Below, piece by piece: positions 15,902-25,848 of a stretch of DNA of 64,000 nt. Every line of letters begins with the position of its first letter. The first letter of the stretch is position 1. This DNA comes from Pseudobacteroides sp035370245 (lineage in GTDB: Bacteria; Bacillota; Clostridia; Acetivibrionales; DSM-2933), in contig DAOOVO010000007.1 of the NCBI GenBank assembly GCA_035370245.1, positions 1 to 64,000 on the forward strand, written 5' to 3'. The notes under the pieces are model-generated. The model was not told where the DNA came from, made no database searches, and saw only the letters and a program-made list of their open reading frames with translations. The translations under genes and the position numbers were made by a program.

Positions 15902-17567
15902 AAGAATAAGTATTTTATTAATTATAGTTATTTCAAGTATCTTTTTATTGAATTCAAGTGTTGAGGCTAAACAGCCTCAGTTCAGGCTTGATGCCGACAG
16001 CATTAAAATGAGCAGGGGAGAAAGCACAAATCTTGTGTTGTCCATTATAGATGCCCAAAGTGCTGAAATCGACAGTATTCAGGGCATTGAGAACTTTGAT
16101 GTTGTTTCGCAAAACACATCTGTATCTACTCAGATAATCAATGGAGATACTACTATTGAGAGGAGTATTAACTATACTATAATGCCCAAAAAAACTGGGA
16201 AATTTACCCTTTGCGGAAATGTTAGATATAATGGCAGTGTTTACCAAACAAATGTGCTTGAGATAGAAGTGGTTGAAGGAAACAATATTCAGGATGAAGA
16301 AGCTAGGGACATATTTGTCAAAACCGTTCTGTCGGATAATGAAATATATTTAGGACAGAAGGTTGTACTGACATATGAGCTGTATTCACGATACAACATA
16401 GAAAACTTTGGGATTTTAGACAAAACAGATATAAACGGATTTATAAAAAAGGAGATTTCTGATGATAAATTAAAGGCAGAATATGTTTATATTAACGGTA
16501 AAAAATATGTGAAATATGAAGCCAAACAAATGTATTTATCTCCTGTAAAGGCAGGCACATACACAATACCTTCATTTAAATTTCAGGCTAATGTCAGTAC
16601 CGGAAATTTCTTTTCTTCATCTCGGCCGGTTTATATGCAGACAGATGCTAAGGAAATAAATGTTAAGCAACTGCCCGAAAATAATAAACCTGCGAACTTT
16701 TCCGGAATAGTAGGGAGCCTTAATGTAGAAGCAAAATACAGCAAGCAGGAGATTGATTTAAAGGAGTCCCTTGCCCTTAACGTGACACTGTCGGGGAATT
16801 GCAGCTTAGATAGTGTGAAAAAGATTATAAATAACACAATACCGGGATTTTCCGTATATGAAACCGAAAAAAATGTAGAAGAGAGTATAGTCGATAATAA
16901 ATATAATGCAAGAAAAGAGTTTGAAATAATATTGGTTCCTGAAAGAAACGGGGATATAAAAATAGAGCCGGTCTATATACCTTTTTTCAATCCAAAATCC
17001 GGTAATTATGAGAAGGCTGAAATACCCGGTACAACTATCAGGGTAAATGGGGATATGCCTCAAAGTCAGGTACAGAATCAATCAGGCATAAACGGAGGTT
17101 CAAATTCGGGACCTGTTGAGACAATAAAAATTGACCAGATAAGTTATGAACCGAAAAATGACGGTTATGTTACTTTGAAATTGAAAAAGGATAATATTAT
17201 TATAGGCTTAATTGTTGTTATATTATTGGCAATTATCGCTGCTGCAGTTTATTGGATGATTTCATATCAGAGAAAGCAGGACAAGACTCTTTTAAGCTTT
17301 TACAAGCAGCTTAAAAACACAAATGACCACAATGAGATATACAATATATTTAACAATATGATCAAATACCGTTTTAATGTTAGCCTCAAAGCAAGCCCAA
17401 GAAGATTGGTGATAGACAGCCTTTCCGGCTGTGAGATTGTAAATCCTGTACTTGAAGTTATGGATTATATTGAAAATAAAAAGGACCCCTCTAATGAAGA
17501 CAAGTTGTATCTTAAAGGAAAGGTAAAGGAAATTTGTAAGAAACTCATGAACGGCATAAACATGTGA
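15891..17567 (+). CDS. batD: BatD-like secreted/membrane protein
   Basis: 558 residues with a signal peptide (ISILLIIVISSIFLLNSSVEA), repeated beta-sandwich domains of the BatD/oxygen-tolerance type (SRGESTNLVLSIIDAQSAE; VKTVLSDNEIYLGQKVVLTYELYSR; EAKYSKQEIDLKESLALNV), a membrane helix at about 440-462 (IIIGLIVVILLAIIAAAVYW) and a cytoplasmic helical tail. The LGQKVVLTYELY motif is characteristic. Last gene of the operon, followed by a terminator. Together with batA-C it probably forms an envelope complex driven by MoxR. Confidence 0.88.
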   Translation: MTGKRISILLIIVISSIFLLNSSVEAKQPQFRLDADSIKMSRGESTNLVLSIIDAQSAEIDSIQGIENFDVVSQNTSVSTQIINGDTTIERSINYTIMPKKTGKFTLCGNVRYNGSVYQTNVLEIEVVEGNNIQDEEARDIFVKTVLSDNEIYLGQKVVLTYELYSRYNIENFGILDKTDINGFIKKEISDDKLKAEYVYINGKKYVKYEAKQMYLSPVKAGTYTIPSFKFQANVSTGNFFSSSRPVYMQTDAKEINVKQLPENNKPANFSGIVGSLNVEAKYSKQEIDLKESLALNVTLSGNCSLDSVKKIINNTIPGFSVYETEKNVEESIVDNKYNARKEFEIILVPERNGDIKIEPVYIPFFNPKSGNYEKAEIPGTTIRVNGDMPQSQVQNQSGINGGSNSGPVETIKIDQISYEPKNDGYVTLKLKKDNIIIGLIVVILLAIIAAAVYWMISYQRKQDKTLLSFYKQLKNTNDHNEIYNIFNNMIKYRFNVSLKASPRRLVIDSLSGCEIVNPVLEVMDYIENKKDPSNEDKLYLKGKVKEICKKLMNGINM

Positions 17568-17595
17568 CATTGGGCTGAATAAGCAAACCATAAAG

Positions 17596-17632
17596 CCTCC
17601 TTGAAAGCAAATATGCTTTTAGGGAGGTTTTT
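17596..17632 (+). terminator. terminator of the MoxR/Bat operon
   Basis: CCTCC...AAAGCA pairs with TGCTTT...GGAGG around an AATA loop, followed by TTTTT (17628-17632), 29 bases after the last stop. Confidence 0.88.
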
Positions 17633-17679
17633 AAATTATAAGGATTTAAAATTATAAGGATTAAAATTATAAAGATTTA
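17633..17679. repeat. three short direct repeats, AAATTATAAGGATT type
   Basis: Three consecutive copies of a roughly 16-base AT-rich unit (AAATTATAAGGATTTA with small changes) follow the terminator. No role is evident; slippage during replication is the simplest source. Confidence 0.6.
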
Positions 17680-17874
17680 CATATCCTCTTAAGTGGTGGT
17701 ATTGATTATTTGTAGCATTTCAGTTATATTGGTAGTAATTGGCCTCATTATTTATATTAAATGCTATTAATCTTTTATATTTATCTCTGCTAAATGTAAG
17801 AACAAGAGCAATAGCATATTTAATATAAGACTTAATGGTTATTGTTGGAAATTATTCATGAGGGGAGAGTTTCT

Positions 17875-18948
17875 ATGTGGATAAAAGATAATTTCTTTAA
17901 GTACTCCATTGGAATAATTATACTTCTTGTTATAATTTTTCTAATCGGGCAGATAGACTTTTTTATAGCACCTTTCAAAAAATTTATTGCTATTGTGTTT
18001 TTTCCTTTATTGTTTGCCCTTATGCTATACTATATTTTCAGACCTTTGGTAAAATTTCTCTGCAAAAAAAAGATACCCAAAACACCATCAATACTTATTG
18101 TGTTTTTTGTATTTCTGCTTGTTTTTACATTGGTTGGCATTTATGCAGGAACTCTCATAGTAAAAGAAGCACAGCAGCTTTTGGATGATATGCCTCTTAT
18201 TTTGGAGAAAGCTAGAGTAAAAGCTGATGAGCTCATAAAAGATAAAAATATTGCCGCATTATTTTCGGGTAAATTGAATGAACAGCTTACTTCTTATGCA
18301 AAAAGTGTATTTCCTGTTGTTAGGGACGGTATATTCAGTGCAGCCTCGGCTATCGCGAGTGCGGCTTCAGTACTTGTGGCAGTACCGTTTATTCTATTTT
18401 ACCTTCTAAGAGATGATAGGAAGTTTTATGCAAAGGCAATTGTTTCTGTGCCATCAAAGTATAGAAGAAATATTGTAAGCATAGTAAAAGAAACGGATAA
18501 AACGCTGTCAAACTATATAACGGGGCAGGCACTTATAGCATTGATTCTTGGCATTTTATCCTATATAGGGTATCTTATAGTAGGGCTTAAATATTCTTTC
18601 ATTCTTGCTTTTCTTGTAATGATTACATCATTTATACCTATGCTTGGAGCAATTATAGGTGTTGTTCCTGCGTTTTTCGTCGGACTGTCGGTCAGCCCTT
18701 TCATGGCATTGAAGGTTCTGATAGTTGCCGTGTTGGTACAACAGTTGGAAGGAAACTTTATATCTCCCAATCTTATGGGCAAAAGGCTTGCCATACATCC
18801 ATTGACTATAATAATATTATTTTTAGGTGCAGCATCGCTTTATGGATTTATAGGCATGTTGATTGCGGTTCCCGCATATGCAGCATTTAAGGTTATTGCA
18901 GCAGGAGGAGTACAATTGTTTAGAATATGGAGAAGTGGAAATATTTGA
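17875..18948 (+). CDS. AI-2E family (PerM-type) membrane transporter
   Basis: 357 residues with about eight hydrophobic segments and the family's two-part layout: N-terminal helices, a middle soluble stretch (KEAQQLLDDMPLILEKARVKAD) and a C-terminal bundle. Conserved signatures are VPFILFYLLRDDRKFY and the tail QQLEGNFISPNLMGKRLAIHPLTIIILFLGA. Family members are proposed to export autoinducer-2 or act as Na+/H+ antiporters; the substrate here is unknown. ATG 17875 follows GAGGGGAGAG; an upstream in-frame TTG is disfavoured. Confidence 0.9.
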   Translation: MWIKDNFFKYSIGIIILLVIIFLIGQIDFFIAPFKKFIAIVFFPLLFALMLYYIFRPLVKFLCKKKIPKTPSILIVFFVFLLVFTLVGIYAGTLIVKEAQQLLDDMPLILEKARVKADELIKDKNIAALFSGKLNEQLTSYAKSVFPVVRDGIFSAASAIASAASVLVAVPFILFYLLRDDRKFYAKAIVSVPSKYRRNIVSIVKETDKTLSNYITGQALIALILGILSYIGYLIVGLKYSFILAFLVMITSFIPMLGAIIGVVPAFFVGLSVSPFMALKVLIVAVLVQQLEGNFISPNLMGKRLAIHPLTIIILFLGAASLYGFIGMLIAVPAYAAFKVIAAGGVQLFRIWRSGNI

Positions 18949-18994
18949 TATATTTGATACATTTGATATATTATTGGGTCAGAGGGGGACGTAT

Positions 18995-20185
18995 ATGGGT
19001 CAAAAGATAATTTTTGCATCTGAGGGCAAGATAGGCAGGATTGACGGTTCAAAAATTACATATTATACAAGTGAATATCTTGAGAAATACAATAAAAACA
19101 GATATGAAATAATAAAAAAGAATTCATGGAAAACAGAGGGACAGGGAGCAAGGTTCATGGGCGTTCATAGTATGGTGCAGGATATTGAGATACCTCGTGA
19201 AGAAGCCAACATTACGGGAATTGCATTTTTAGAGGATACAGATGAAATCATATATACAATAACGGTCAATAACATGTCGGGTATATTCTCTAAAAATTTA
19301 TCCCATGATTCCAATAATGAGGGGCATATAATTCATAAAAGCAATACTGAGTTTTCGGGAATAGACTATAATGGAAGCAGTGGTCAGGCAGTTGTTACTG
19401 TTAGTGAAGAAAGCTTTGAGAAGCATATTGCATTGATAGACTTGAAAAAAGGAAGCTATAGAATTGTTACCGAAGGGGAGTCGAGAGACCAAAATCCCTT
19501 CTGGTCAAGAAGAAATAAAGATATCATATATTACGATTCATGCGGTATAGGTTTGAATAGGTCTAATAATGAAGTTGCATTCAGTAATCGATTTATTTGC
19601 AAGCTGGATATAAGTGCGGGCACTGTTGAAGAATGCATGGTTGATGAAAAATTTAATTTTGAAAAGCCCAAAGAAGACATGGAAGGTAATTTGTATTTTA
19701 TAAAAAGGCCATTTGGTGATGAACACAAAATGAGTCCCGGGCAAACGCTAAAGGACATATTTCTTTTTCCATTCAGAATGCTAAAGGCAATATTTTCCTG
19801 GATGAATTTCTTTTCAATGAGATATTCCGGCGAGAGTCTCAGATCAAAAGGGAATAACCCTGCTAAGATTAGAGAAAAATCCCAGCAAGAAATCTTTATA
19901 GAGGGTAATCTTATCAATGTAGAAAATGCTTTAAAGGAGAATATGGACTCAGGAGAAAAATATCCCGGATTTGCACCCAGAAGTTGGGAATTGGTTAAAA
20001 TGGGGGATGATGGGAAATTAGTGACTATAAAAAAAGGTGTATTGGATTTTGACATTGATGAAGATGGAAATATAGTTTACACAAACGGCAATTATGTTAT
20101 AAGGATTTCGAAAAACGGTAAGGAAGAAAAAATTGAAAAGGTTCCGATGGTTACGAAAGTAAAAATTGCTTCAAATGAAATTTAA
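18995..20185 (+). CDS. conserved hypothetical protein, possibly beta-propeller-like
   Basis: 396 residues, soluble, no signal peptide. It has repeated strand-rich blocks with Asp-x-Asp-Gly style turns (FDIDEDGNIVYTNGNYVI) and a DQNPFWSRRNKDIIYYDS segment that recalls TolB/WD40-like propeller blades. A hydrophobic-aromatic stretch (LKDIFLFPFRMLKAIFSWMNFFSM) near residue 255 may touch the membrane. I do not recognise the family. ATG 18995 follows AGAGGGGG; an upstream extension would overlap the preceding gene and has no ribosome site. The short spacer to the preceding gene (46 bases, containing an ATTTGATAT tandem repeat) suggests a two-gene operon. Confidence 0.7.
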   Translation: MGQKIIFASEGKIGRIDGSKITYYTSEYLEKYNKNRYEIIKKNSWKTEGQGARFMGVHSMVQDIEIPREEANITGIAFLEDTDEIIYTITVNNMSGIFSKNLSHDSNNEGHIIHKSNTEFSGIDYNGSSGQAVVTVSEESFEKHIALIDLKKGSYRIVTEGESRDQNPFWSRRNKDIIYYDSCGIGLNRSNNEVAFSNRFICKLDISAGTVEECMVDEKFNFEKPKEDMEGNLYFIKRPFGDEHKMSPGQTLKDIFLFPFRMLKAIFSWMNFFSMRYSGESLRSKGNNPAKIREKSQQEIFIEGNLINVENALKENMDSGEKYPGFAPRSWELVKMGDDGKLVTIKKGVLDFDIDEDGNIVYTNGNYVIRISKNGKEEKIEKVPMVTKVKIASNEI

Positions 20186-20219
20186 ATAAGAGGTAAGAAA
20201 TAAGCGGTATGAGGTAAGA

Positions 20220-20262
20220 AGAGCCTGCTGTCATTATTGAATCTTGACAGCAGGCTCTTTGT
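20220..20262. terminator. bidirectional terminator
   Basis: A perfect 14-bp stem (20220-20233 and 20245-20258) between two convergent genes, with a T-rich flank on the plus side. Confidence 0.85.
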
Positions 20263-20304
20263 TCCATTTGCTGTTTAATTGTATTTTAGTGTCTTAACGG
20301 TTCA

Positions 20305-22263
20305 TTAGTTTCCGTAGCTTGCAGTAGTTGCATTAAAATGTTTGGCTATATTTATGATATCTGACATATTAATTGACCCGTCAAGGTTAGTGTCAAATAC
20401 AGAGTCATACTTGTCATCGCCTGAAATGCTTCCGAATACCTTTGCAACCTCAATGATATCCGACATGTTTATGACACCGTCCTGAGGTGTTTTAATGTCT
20501 CCCGGCCAAATAAGTACAGGAGATGCTTGTGTACCGATAGTGTCGTTCTTTTTGACGCCTGTAATTTCTCTTGCAAGATATCCGGGTTTGCTTATTTTAA
20601 GGGTATAACTGCTTGCATCAGGCAATGAGCTGATTTCAAAATAGCCTGAAGCATTGGTTGCTGCAGAAACACTAGAACCAACTATCTCAACCTTGAAGCC
20701 CTTCTTTATTTCTGTACTTGATGAAGTGATATCAGGTGAAATATACCCTGAAATCTTATCTGTTGAAGTTGAAGGTATTGCAGTAGGTGTAGCAGTAGGA
20801 GTTGCACCCTTCGTTGTAGTTGGAGTTGGAGTGTTTCTTGGTGACGTAGGATTTCCTAAATACTGTCCCAATGAAATACCGTTTTTACCAAGAGGTATCT
20901 GGTGATCAAGGCCGACAAACTTGCCGCCTGATTGCCATAAAGCAGGTTTAAGTAACCCGTATTTCTTTTCATCCCATGTAGACCAATCATTACCGATAAG
21001 TCCGCCAGTATCACCTGAGTTTGGATTTATGCACCAAAATGTATGGTTGATACGCTTTTCAATCATATAATCCCTTAAGAGCTCCATCCATTTTTGGTTC
21101 TTTCCTCCGTCCATATGTCCTCCCCATTCACCAATGAGAAGAGGAGCGATTTTCTGGTCATCGATATATGCCCAGGTATCATACCAATAGTCATCCAATA
21201 ACGTTTGTGTTGTAAAATCCTTATCAAACCATGGCTGATTGTAAACTGAAGGACCATAGTCATGCGGTGAATAGATAATTTGCTTATTGAGTTGAGGTGA
21301 ACCGAAATCAATAGGATAATCCTTAACACCTCTTAAGTTTCCACCCCACCATGCGTTATGATATACAGCATTATCACCGGTTGCATTCCAAACATCCGGG
21401 TCATCCCATGTAATACCTTTTTCAGTTCTTGGATATACTTGAATTCCTTCTATAACGATAAGCATGTTTGGATTGGCTTTAAGTATAGCTTTACCGCACT
21501 GTTCAGCTGCATATTTCCAGTTGTTTTCATCAGTAGAATTGTCCCATTTTGCAGTTGTGGAAGGACAAGGACCGGAATAGCCGCGTGTACCGTGGGGCTC
21601 ATTTTTTAAATCTATTGCTAGAATGGTATCATCATTTTTGTATTTTTCTGTCAACCAAACTAATGTGTCAATCCACATCTTTGTTGTTACAACACCAGCT
21701 GTTTTGGTTTCCATACCATACCATAACTCATACATGTGACCTGAGTTATCGGCATGAGGACTATGTACATCAATCATTACTTTAATTCCCATTTCTTTAC
21801 AATATCCCATTATTATGTCGAAGATTTCCATACTGTTTTTTGGACCTTTTGTTTCAGGATCATAAAAATCAGGATTCATAACCATATATGGCGGGTCATT
21901 AGCAGCCGTTACACTTGAAACCTTGTTTGGCTTTCCAATCATCCAGCTATATAAAAGCTCAGTAGAAATAGGTATTCTTAAAAGGTTTATACCTCTATCC
22001 GCTACACTTTGCAAAATATTTTTTACATCATACCATGCACCGTGGAAAACGTTTTCACTGCAGTTGAAGCCAAACCAGTTTGCACCTGTCAGCCATACTT
22101 CATTTCCATCTTTGTCAACAACCTTGTCTCCTTCGCAGTGGAGCCAGTCATCGTTGGTGTCATCAACTGCATAAGAAACAGATCCCATGTTAACTGAAAG
22201 ACAATACATGGAAAGCAGTGCAAGTATGGCAACTAACGAGACTATTCTTTTTGCTTTTCTCAT
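20305..22263 (-). CDS. GH5 cellulase with X-module and type II-like dockerin
   Basis: 652 residues, secreted (signal 1-32). The GH5 catalytic domain spans about 38-455, with acid/base Glu222 in LAIDLKNEPHG and nucleophile Glu379 in LLIGEWGG; WLTGANWFGFNC at 57-68 is typical of bacterial endoglucanases of this family. A Thr/Pro linker (about 474-502) leads to a beta-sandwich module (503-585: KISGYISPD, GFKVEIVGSSVSAATNASGY, SSYTLKISKPGYL) and a dockerin (587-648) with two calcium loops, the second canonical (FDTNLDGSINMSDI). The module pair resembles the X-module and type II dockerin at the end of scaffoldin CipA, not the type I dockerin usual on cellulosomal enzymes, so the enzyme may bind cell-surface type II cohesins directly. 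Starts at ATG after AAGGGGG. Monocistronic. Confidence 0.93.
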   Translation of the reverse strand: MRKAKRIVSLVAILALLSMYCLSVNMGSVSYAVDDTNDDWLHCEGDKVVDKDGNEVWLTGANWFGFNCSENVFHGAWYDVKNILQSVADRGINLLRIPISTELLYSWMIGKPNKVSSVTAANDPPYMVMNPDFYDPETKGPKNSMEIFDIIMGYCKEMGIKVMIDVHSPHADNSGHMYELWYGMETKTAGVVTTKMWIDTLVWLTEKYKNDDTILAIDLKNEPHGTRGYSGPCPSTTAKWDNSTDENNWKYAAEQCGKAILKANPNMLIVIEGIQVYPRTEKGITWDDPDVWNATGDNAVYHNAWWGGNLRGVKDYPIDFGSPQLNKQIIYSPHDYGPSVYNQPWFDKDFTTQTLLDDYWYDTWAYIDDQKIAPLLIGEWGGHMDGGKNQKWMELLRDYMIEKRINHTFWCINPNSGDTGGLIGNDWSTWDEKKYGLLKPALWQSGGKFVGLDHQIPLGKNGISLGQYLGNPTSPRNTPTPTTTKGATPTATPTAIPSTSTDKISGYISPDITSSSTEIKKGFKVEIVGSSVSAATNASGYFEISSLPDASSYTLKISKPGYLAREITGVKKNDTIGTQASPVLIWPGDIKTPQDGVINMSDIIEVAKVFGSISGDDKYDSVFDTNLDGSINMSDIINIAKHFNATTASYGN

Positions 22264-22532
22264 AAATACTTCTACCCCCTTAAAAAATTTAAACCAATTT
22301 GTACACTAACTTTAATTTCCTAATAAATATTCTATCTATTCCTCCTTTTCAAAACTCTTAAACTTATATTTACTGCTATACTTATATTTTATTGAATATT
22401 CTAGATTAAATCAACCTAATTATATACTTTTATATGCCTTGTGAAAAATAAAATTTCAATGCTTTTGTTTTTATATACTTGCTCACTAATGTTATAATAG
22501 TATCGTTATAAATTGATTGTTGGAGGAGCTTG

Positions 22533-24677
22533 ATGGATTTTACCGATGTATTGAGGGAAAAATATAATATAAATTTAAATGAGCAGCAAGCTGAGGCCGT
22601 CAGCAATATCCATGGACCTGCACTTCTTCTTTCGGTTCCGGGAGGAGGTAAAACCACTGTAATCGTATCACGTGTGGCAAATATGGTTTTGAATCATAAT
22701 ATCGATCCTGGGAAAATATTGACTCTAACATTCAGCAGGGCATCGGCTTCAGATATGAAGAATCGCTTTAACAGGATATTCGGTGATGACATTTTGCATG
22801 ATGTTCAATTTTCCACCATCCACAGTTTTTGCTATTCTGTGATTGACACTTATGTAAGAAAAATGGGAAAAACCTTTCCAAAGGTTATAGAGGGTACGGA
22901 AAACCAGGCATCCAAAGCACATTTGTTAAAACAAATTTACCTTGAAATAAACAATGAATATATTAATGAGGATACATTGGAAGAGCTTACAAGCAGTATC
23001 AGTTATGTAAAGAACATGTTAATGGATATAAATGAAATTGAAGAGATTGAGACTTCTATCGACAATTTTACAGAGATATATAAGGCATATGAAAAATATA
23101 AAAGAGAAGAAAGGCTTATCGATTATGATGATATGCTTACAGGTACTTACCAGCTTTTTAGGCAAAATAGAGAAATGCTGAGTTTCTTTAGGGATAAATA
23201 TCATTATATAAATGTGGATGAATCACAGGATACATCTTTTGCACAGCATGAACTGATTAAGCTTTTAGCTGCCCCAAAGAACAATATATTCATGGTGGGG
23301 GATGAAGATCAGAGTATATATGGCTTTCGAGCAGCATTTCCACAGGCACTTCTCGATTTTGAAAAGACATATCCCGGTGCAAAGATAATGCTGATGGAAA
23401 GAAATTACCGTTCTACCGGATGTATTGTTAAACCGGCCAATATGTTTATTAAACAGAACAAAGACAGATACGACAAGAATATGTTTACCCATAAGGAAAA
23501 GGGCAATCCCATTGAGTTTGTGAACTTAAAAGACAGAAATGACCAATATATCCATATACTGAATTCTGTTATGAAGGCTGAAAGATTATCCCATTGTGCC
23601 GTTCTCTATAGAAACAATATTTCTGCAATACCTCTTGTGGAGTTTTTTGATAGAAATGATGTTCCTTTTTATTTGAAGGAAACAAACATTCATTTTTTCA
23701 AGCATTGGATGGTCACCGATATTCTTTCGTTTATAAGGCTTGGTTTGAATCCCGTTGATACAGATTCGTTTTCGAATATTTATTACAAAATGAATGTATT
23801 TTTATCAAAAGAGATGCATCAGTATGTATTAAGCAATATAAGCAAATATAGTGATGTTTTTGATGCGGTGATGTCTTATCCGGGGATGACTCAGGGAACA
23901 AAAAGGGAATTGGTTGATATTTGTAAAAATTTTAAGAAGATACCCACATTGAAACCTCTTGATGCAATAGAGTTCATTGAAAAAGATCTTAATTACAAGA
24001 CATTTGTAAGGAGAATGTGCAAGGAAAAAGGATATTCCCAGGAAAGCTTGAACCAGATAATGGACGCTTTGAAGACTATCGCTGAAAAATGTGAGACATA
24101 TGATGACTTTTTCTTAAGGCTGGAACACTTGCAGAAGGTTATTGGTGAATGCAGCAAAAAGGGGTACAATAATTCGGTTATTTTCTCCACAATCCATTCC
24201 AGCAAGGGGCTGGAATTTGACAATGTCTTTATTATAGATCTTGTGGAAGGCCAGTTCCCGACTGCAAAGAGCATATCCCGCTATGATGAAGGGGACAGGC
24301 ACCTTATGGAAGAAGAAGTAAGATTGTTCTATGTGGGTATGACCAGGGCAAGAAAGCACCTTGAGATTATAACTTTTGGCACGTCAAATAAAAGAAAGAT
24401 ACCTGCATCAAGATTTGTAAAGCAGCTTCTTAAGGCACAGAGAACATCAATCTTTCAAAGGGATTTATTTGGGTTCAAAAAAACTAAAGATAAAGGTGTA
24501 CAGGAGGATATGGAAGGTGCATTGATAGAACATGTTAAGTTTGGTGTGGGACAAGTTATTAATGTTGATAAGAATAAAGGAATAATAAAGGTAAAATTCT
24601 ATGATTTTGGCAATAAAAATCTGGCTTTAAATACATGTATTGAAGAAGGGCTTATCAAAGTATTGAAAGAAAGGTAG
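22533..24677 (+). CDS. UvrD/PcrA-like superfamily 1 DNA helicase
   Basis: 714 residues with SF1A motifs in order: Q motif and Walker A (LNEQQAEAV...SVPGGGKTT), motif Ia (LTFSRASASDMKNR), Walker B (VDESQDTSFAQ), motif III (VGDEDQSIYGFRAA), motif IV (ERNYRSTG), motif V (TIHSSKGLEFDNVFIIDLVEGQFP) and motif VI (VGMTRARKHL). The C-terminal HVKFGVGQVINVDKNKGIIKVKFYDFG is the Tudor-like tail of PcrA that contacts RNA polymerase. A 3'-5' helicase for repair or transcription-coupled processes; a second copy beside a canonical pcrA is possible. Start chosen after GGAGGAG. Confidence 0.92.
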   Translation: MDFTDVLREKYNINLNEQQAEAVSNIHGPALLLSVPGGGKTTVIVSRVANMVLNHNIDPGKILTLTFSRASASDMKNRFNRIFGDDILHDVQFSTIHSFCYSVIDTYVRKMGKTFPKVIEGTENQASKAHLLKQIYLEINNEYINEDTLEELTSSISYVKNMLMDINEIEEIETSIDNFTEIYKAYEKYKREERLIDYDDMLTGTYQLFRQNREMLSFFRDKYHYINVDESQDTSFAQHELIKLLAAPKNNIFMVGDEDQSIYGFRAAFPQALLDFEKTYPGAKIMLMERNYRSTGCIVKPANMFIKQNKDRYDKNMFTHKEKGNPIEFVNLKDRNDQYIHILNSVMKAERLSHCAVLYRNNISAIPLVEFFDRNDVPFYLKETNIHFFKHWMVTDILSFIRLGLNPVDTDSFSNIYYKMNVFLSKEMHQYVLSNISKYSDVFDAVMSYPGMTQGTKRELVDICKNFKKIPTLKPLDAIEFIEKDLNYKTFVRRMCKEKGYSQESLNQIMDALKTIAEKCETYDDFFLRLEHLQKVIGECSKKGYNNSVIFSTIHSSKGLEFDNVFIIDLVEGQFPTAKSISRYDEGDRHLMEEEVRLFYVGMTRARKHLEIITFGTSNKRKIPASRFVKQLLKAQRTSIFQRDLFGFKKTKDKGVQEDMEGALIEHVKFGVGQVINVDKNKGIIKVKFYDFGNKNLALNTCIEEGLIKVLKER

Positions 24678-24703
24678 TGATTAGAGCTGTACATGGTGAA
24701 AAT

Positions 24704-24733
24704 GAATGAACAGGCTATTACACCCGTTCATTC
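24704..24733. terminator. imperfect hairpin between convergent genes
   Basis: An 11-bp inverted repeat with one mismatch (GAATGAAC core) lies between the helicase and MerR genes. It lacks a clean T tract on the plus strand, so terminator activity is uncertain. Confidence 0.4.
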
Positions 24734-24764
24734 CATACCTTCATTTCATATAAAAAAATTTTAT

Positions 24765-25700
24765 TTAGTTTCTGCTTATATCTATACCAAAGGCTTTAGC
24801 AATACAATTCTCCATATATTTGGCCCTTTCCACGTATAGTGCATATTTGGGGCTTAGGGCCTTTAAATTGTTTTCAAATTTGTCATAGTATCCCATGGCT
24901 TTCATTTTGCTTTTAATCAGCATTTCACTTTCAAAATATTTATCGTTAACAGATGCTATTTCTGATTTAAAGCTCTCTGTTTCATTTAGCTTATCAATTA
25001 TATCGCTTATGTATTTTTCAAATTCCTGGTCTGAGAAGGATATCATTTTATGGATCATGCTGTTCATGTTTTCTTCAACTTTATCAAAATAATCGTCTGA
25101 AAGATTATTGTATAAATTTTCAATATCTTCGGGAAGACTAAAGTCTTCAACATCATCTAGATGTTTAACTATTGAAATCCATGCAGCTTCCTTTTCAGGA
25201 GTATCTAAAGGTTCGTCCAGAAATGCACCGTATTGGTAGGATATGAGCTTACCGAAGTTTCCGGGGAAAATTCGATGTAATTGCTTTTGCATATAATCAG
25301 AACGACCTTTTGAATCCATCCTTAAAGAATTGTTAAGAGTTGACAATTCGGATGTAATGGAAGATAAATCATTGAAATTGTTCTCTAATCCCGATAAACA
25401 TGCTTTTAATATATTTTTTGATGTTTCCATAGATTTAATTTGATTTTCAAGCTTCATCATGTGAACTTCCAGAATTGATTTGATTTTTGTGTTATCGGAT
25501 AAAATATTCTTTATATCTTTCAATGGGACATCAATCTGACGCAGAATTGATATTTGAATAAGCCTGTCGACTTCTTGTTGAGAATACTCTCTGTAATTGT
25601 TCTCTTTGTTGAATGCAGGATTTATTAGCCCCAATCCCTCATAATAGTTTATAGCTTTCTTGGTTAATCCCGTTAGCTCCATTACTTCACTGATTTTCAT
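24765..25700 (-). CDS. MerR family transcriptional regulator with long effector domain
   Basis: 311 residues. The N-terminal 70 residues are a MerR winged helix (MKISEVMELTGLTKKAINYYEGLGLINPAFNKENNYREYSQ), followed by the dimer helix (IKSILEVHMMKLENQIKSMETSKNILKACL) and about 190 residues of helical, unrecognised C-terminal domain that might bind a ligand. ATG 25700 follows AGGAGGGG; an earlier in-frame ATG lacks a ribosome site. No divergent target gene is evident; the target is unknown. Confidence 0.88.
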   Translation of the reverse strand: MKISEVMELTGLTKKAINYYEGLGLINPAFNKENNYREYSQQEVDRLIQISILRQIDVPLKDIKNILSDNTKIKSILEVHMMKLENQIKSMETSKNILKACLSGLENNFNDLSSITSELSTLNNSLRMDSKGRSDYMQKQLHRIFPGNFGKLISYQYGAFLDEPLDTPEKEAAWISIVKHLDDVEDFSLPEDIENLYNNLSDDYFDKVEENMNSMIHKMISFSDQEFEKYISDIIDKLNETESFKSEIASVNDKYFESEMLIKSKMKAMGYYDKFENNLKALSPKYALYVERAKYMENCIAKAFGIDISRN

Positions 25701-25848
25701 GTGAATCCCCTCCTTTTTCAAAAGCCATGAGAGATTAGGCTATAAATAGCATAATTCTCATGACGCATTTTCAAGATTTAGTATAATTCGAGACCTTAGG
25801 GGACAGTCAAGGGATTAACAAATTATTTTATATTAATTTGTTTAGAAC

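Noticed and set aside
18939..18972. ATTTGATAT tandem repeat as a regulatory array
   Set aside because: Only three to four short units between two cotranscribed genes; more likely simple-sequence drift.
21358..22174. Several plus-strand frames of about 80 codons inside the cellulase gene
   Set aside because: They are shadow frames of a clearly coding minus-strand gene.
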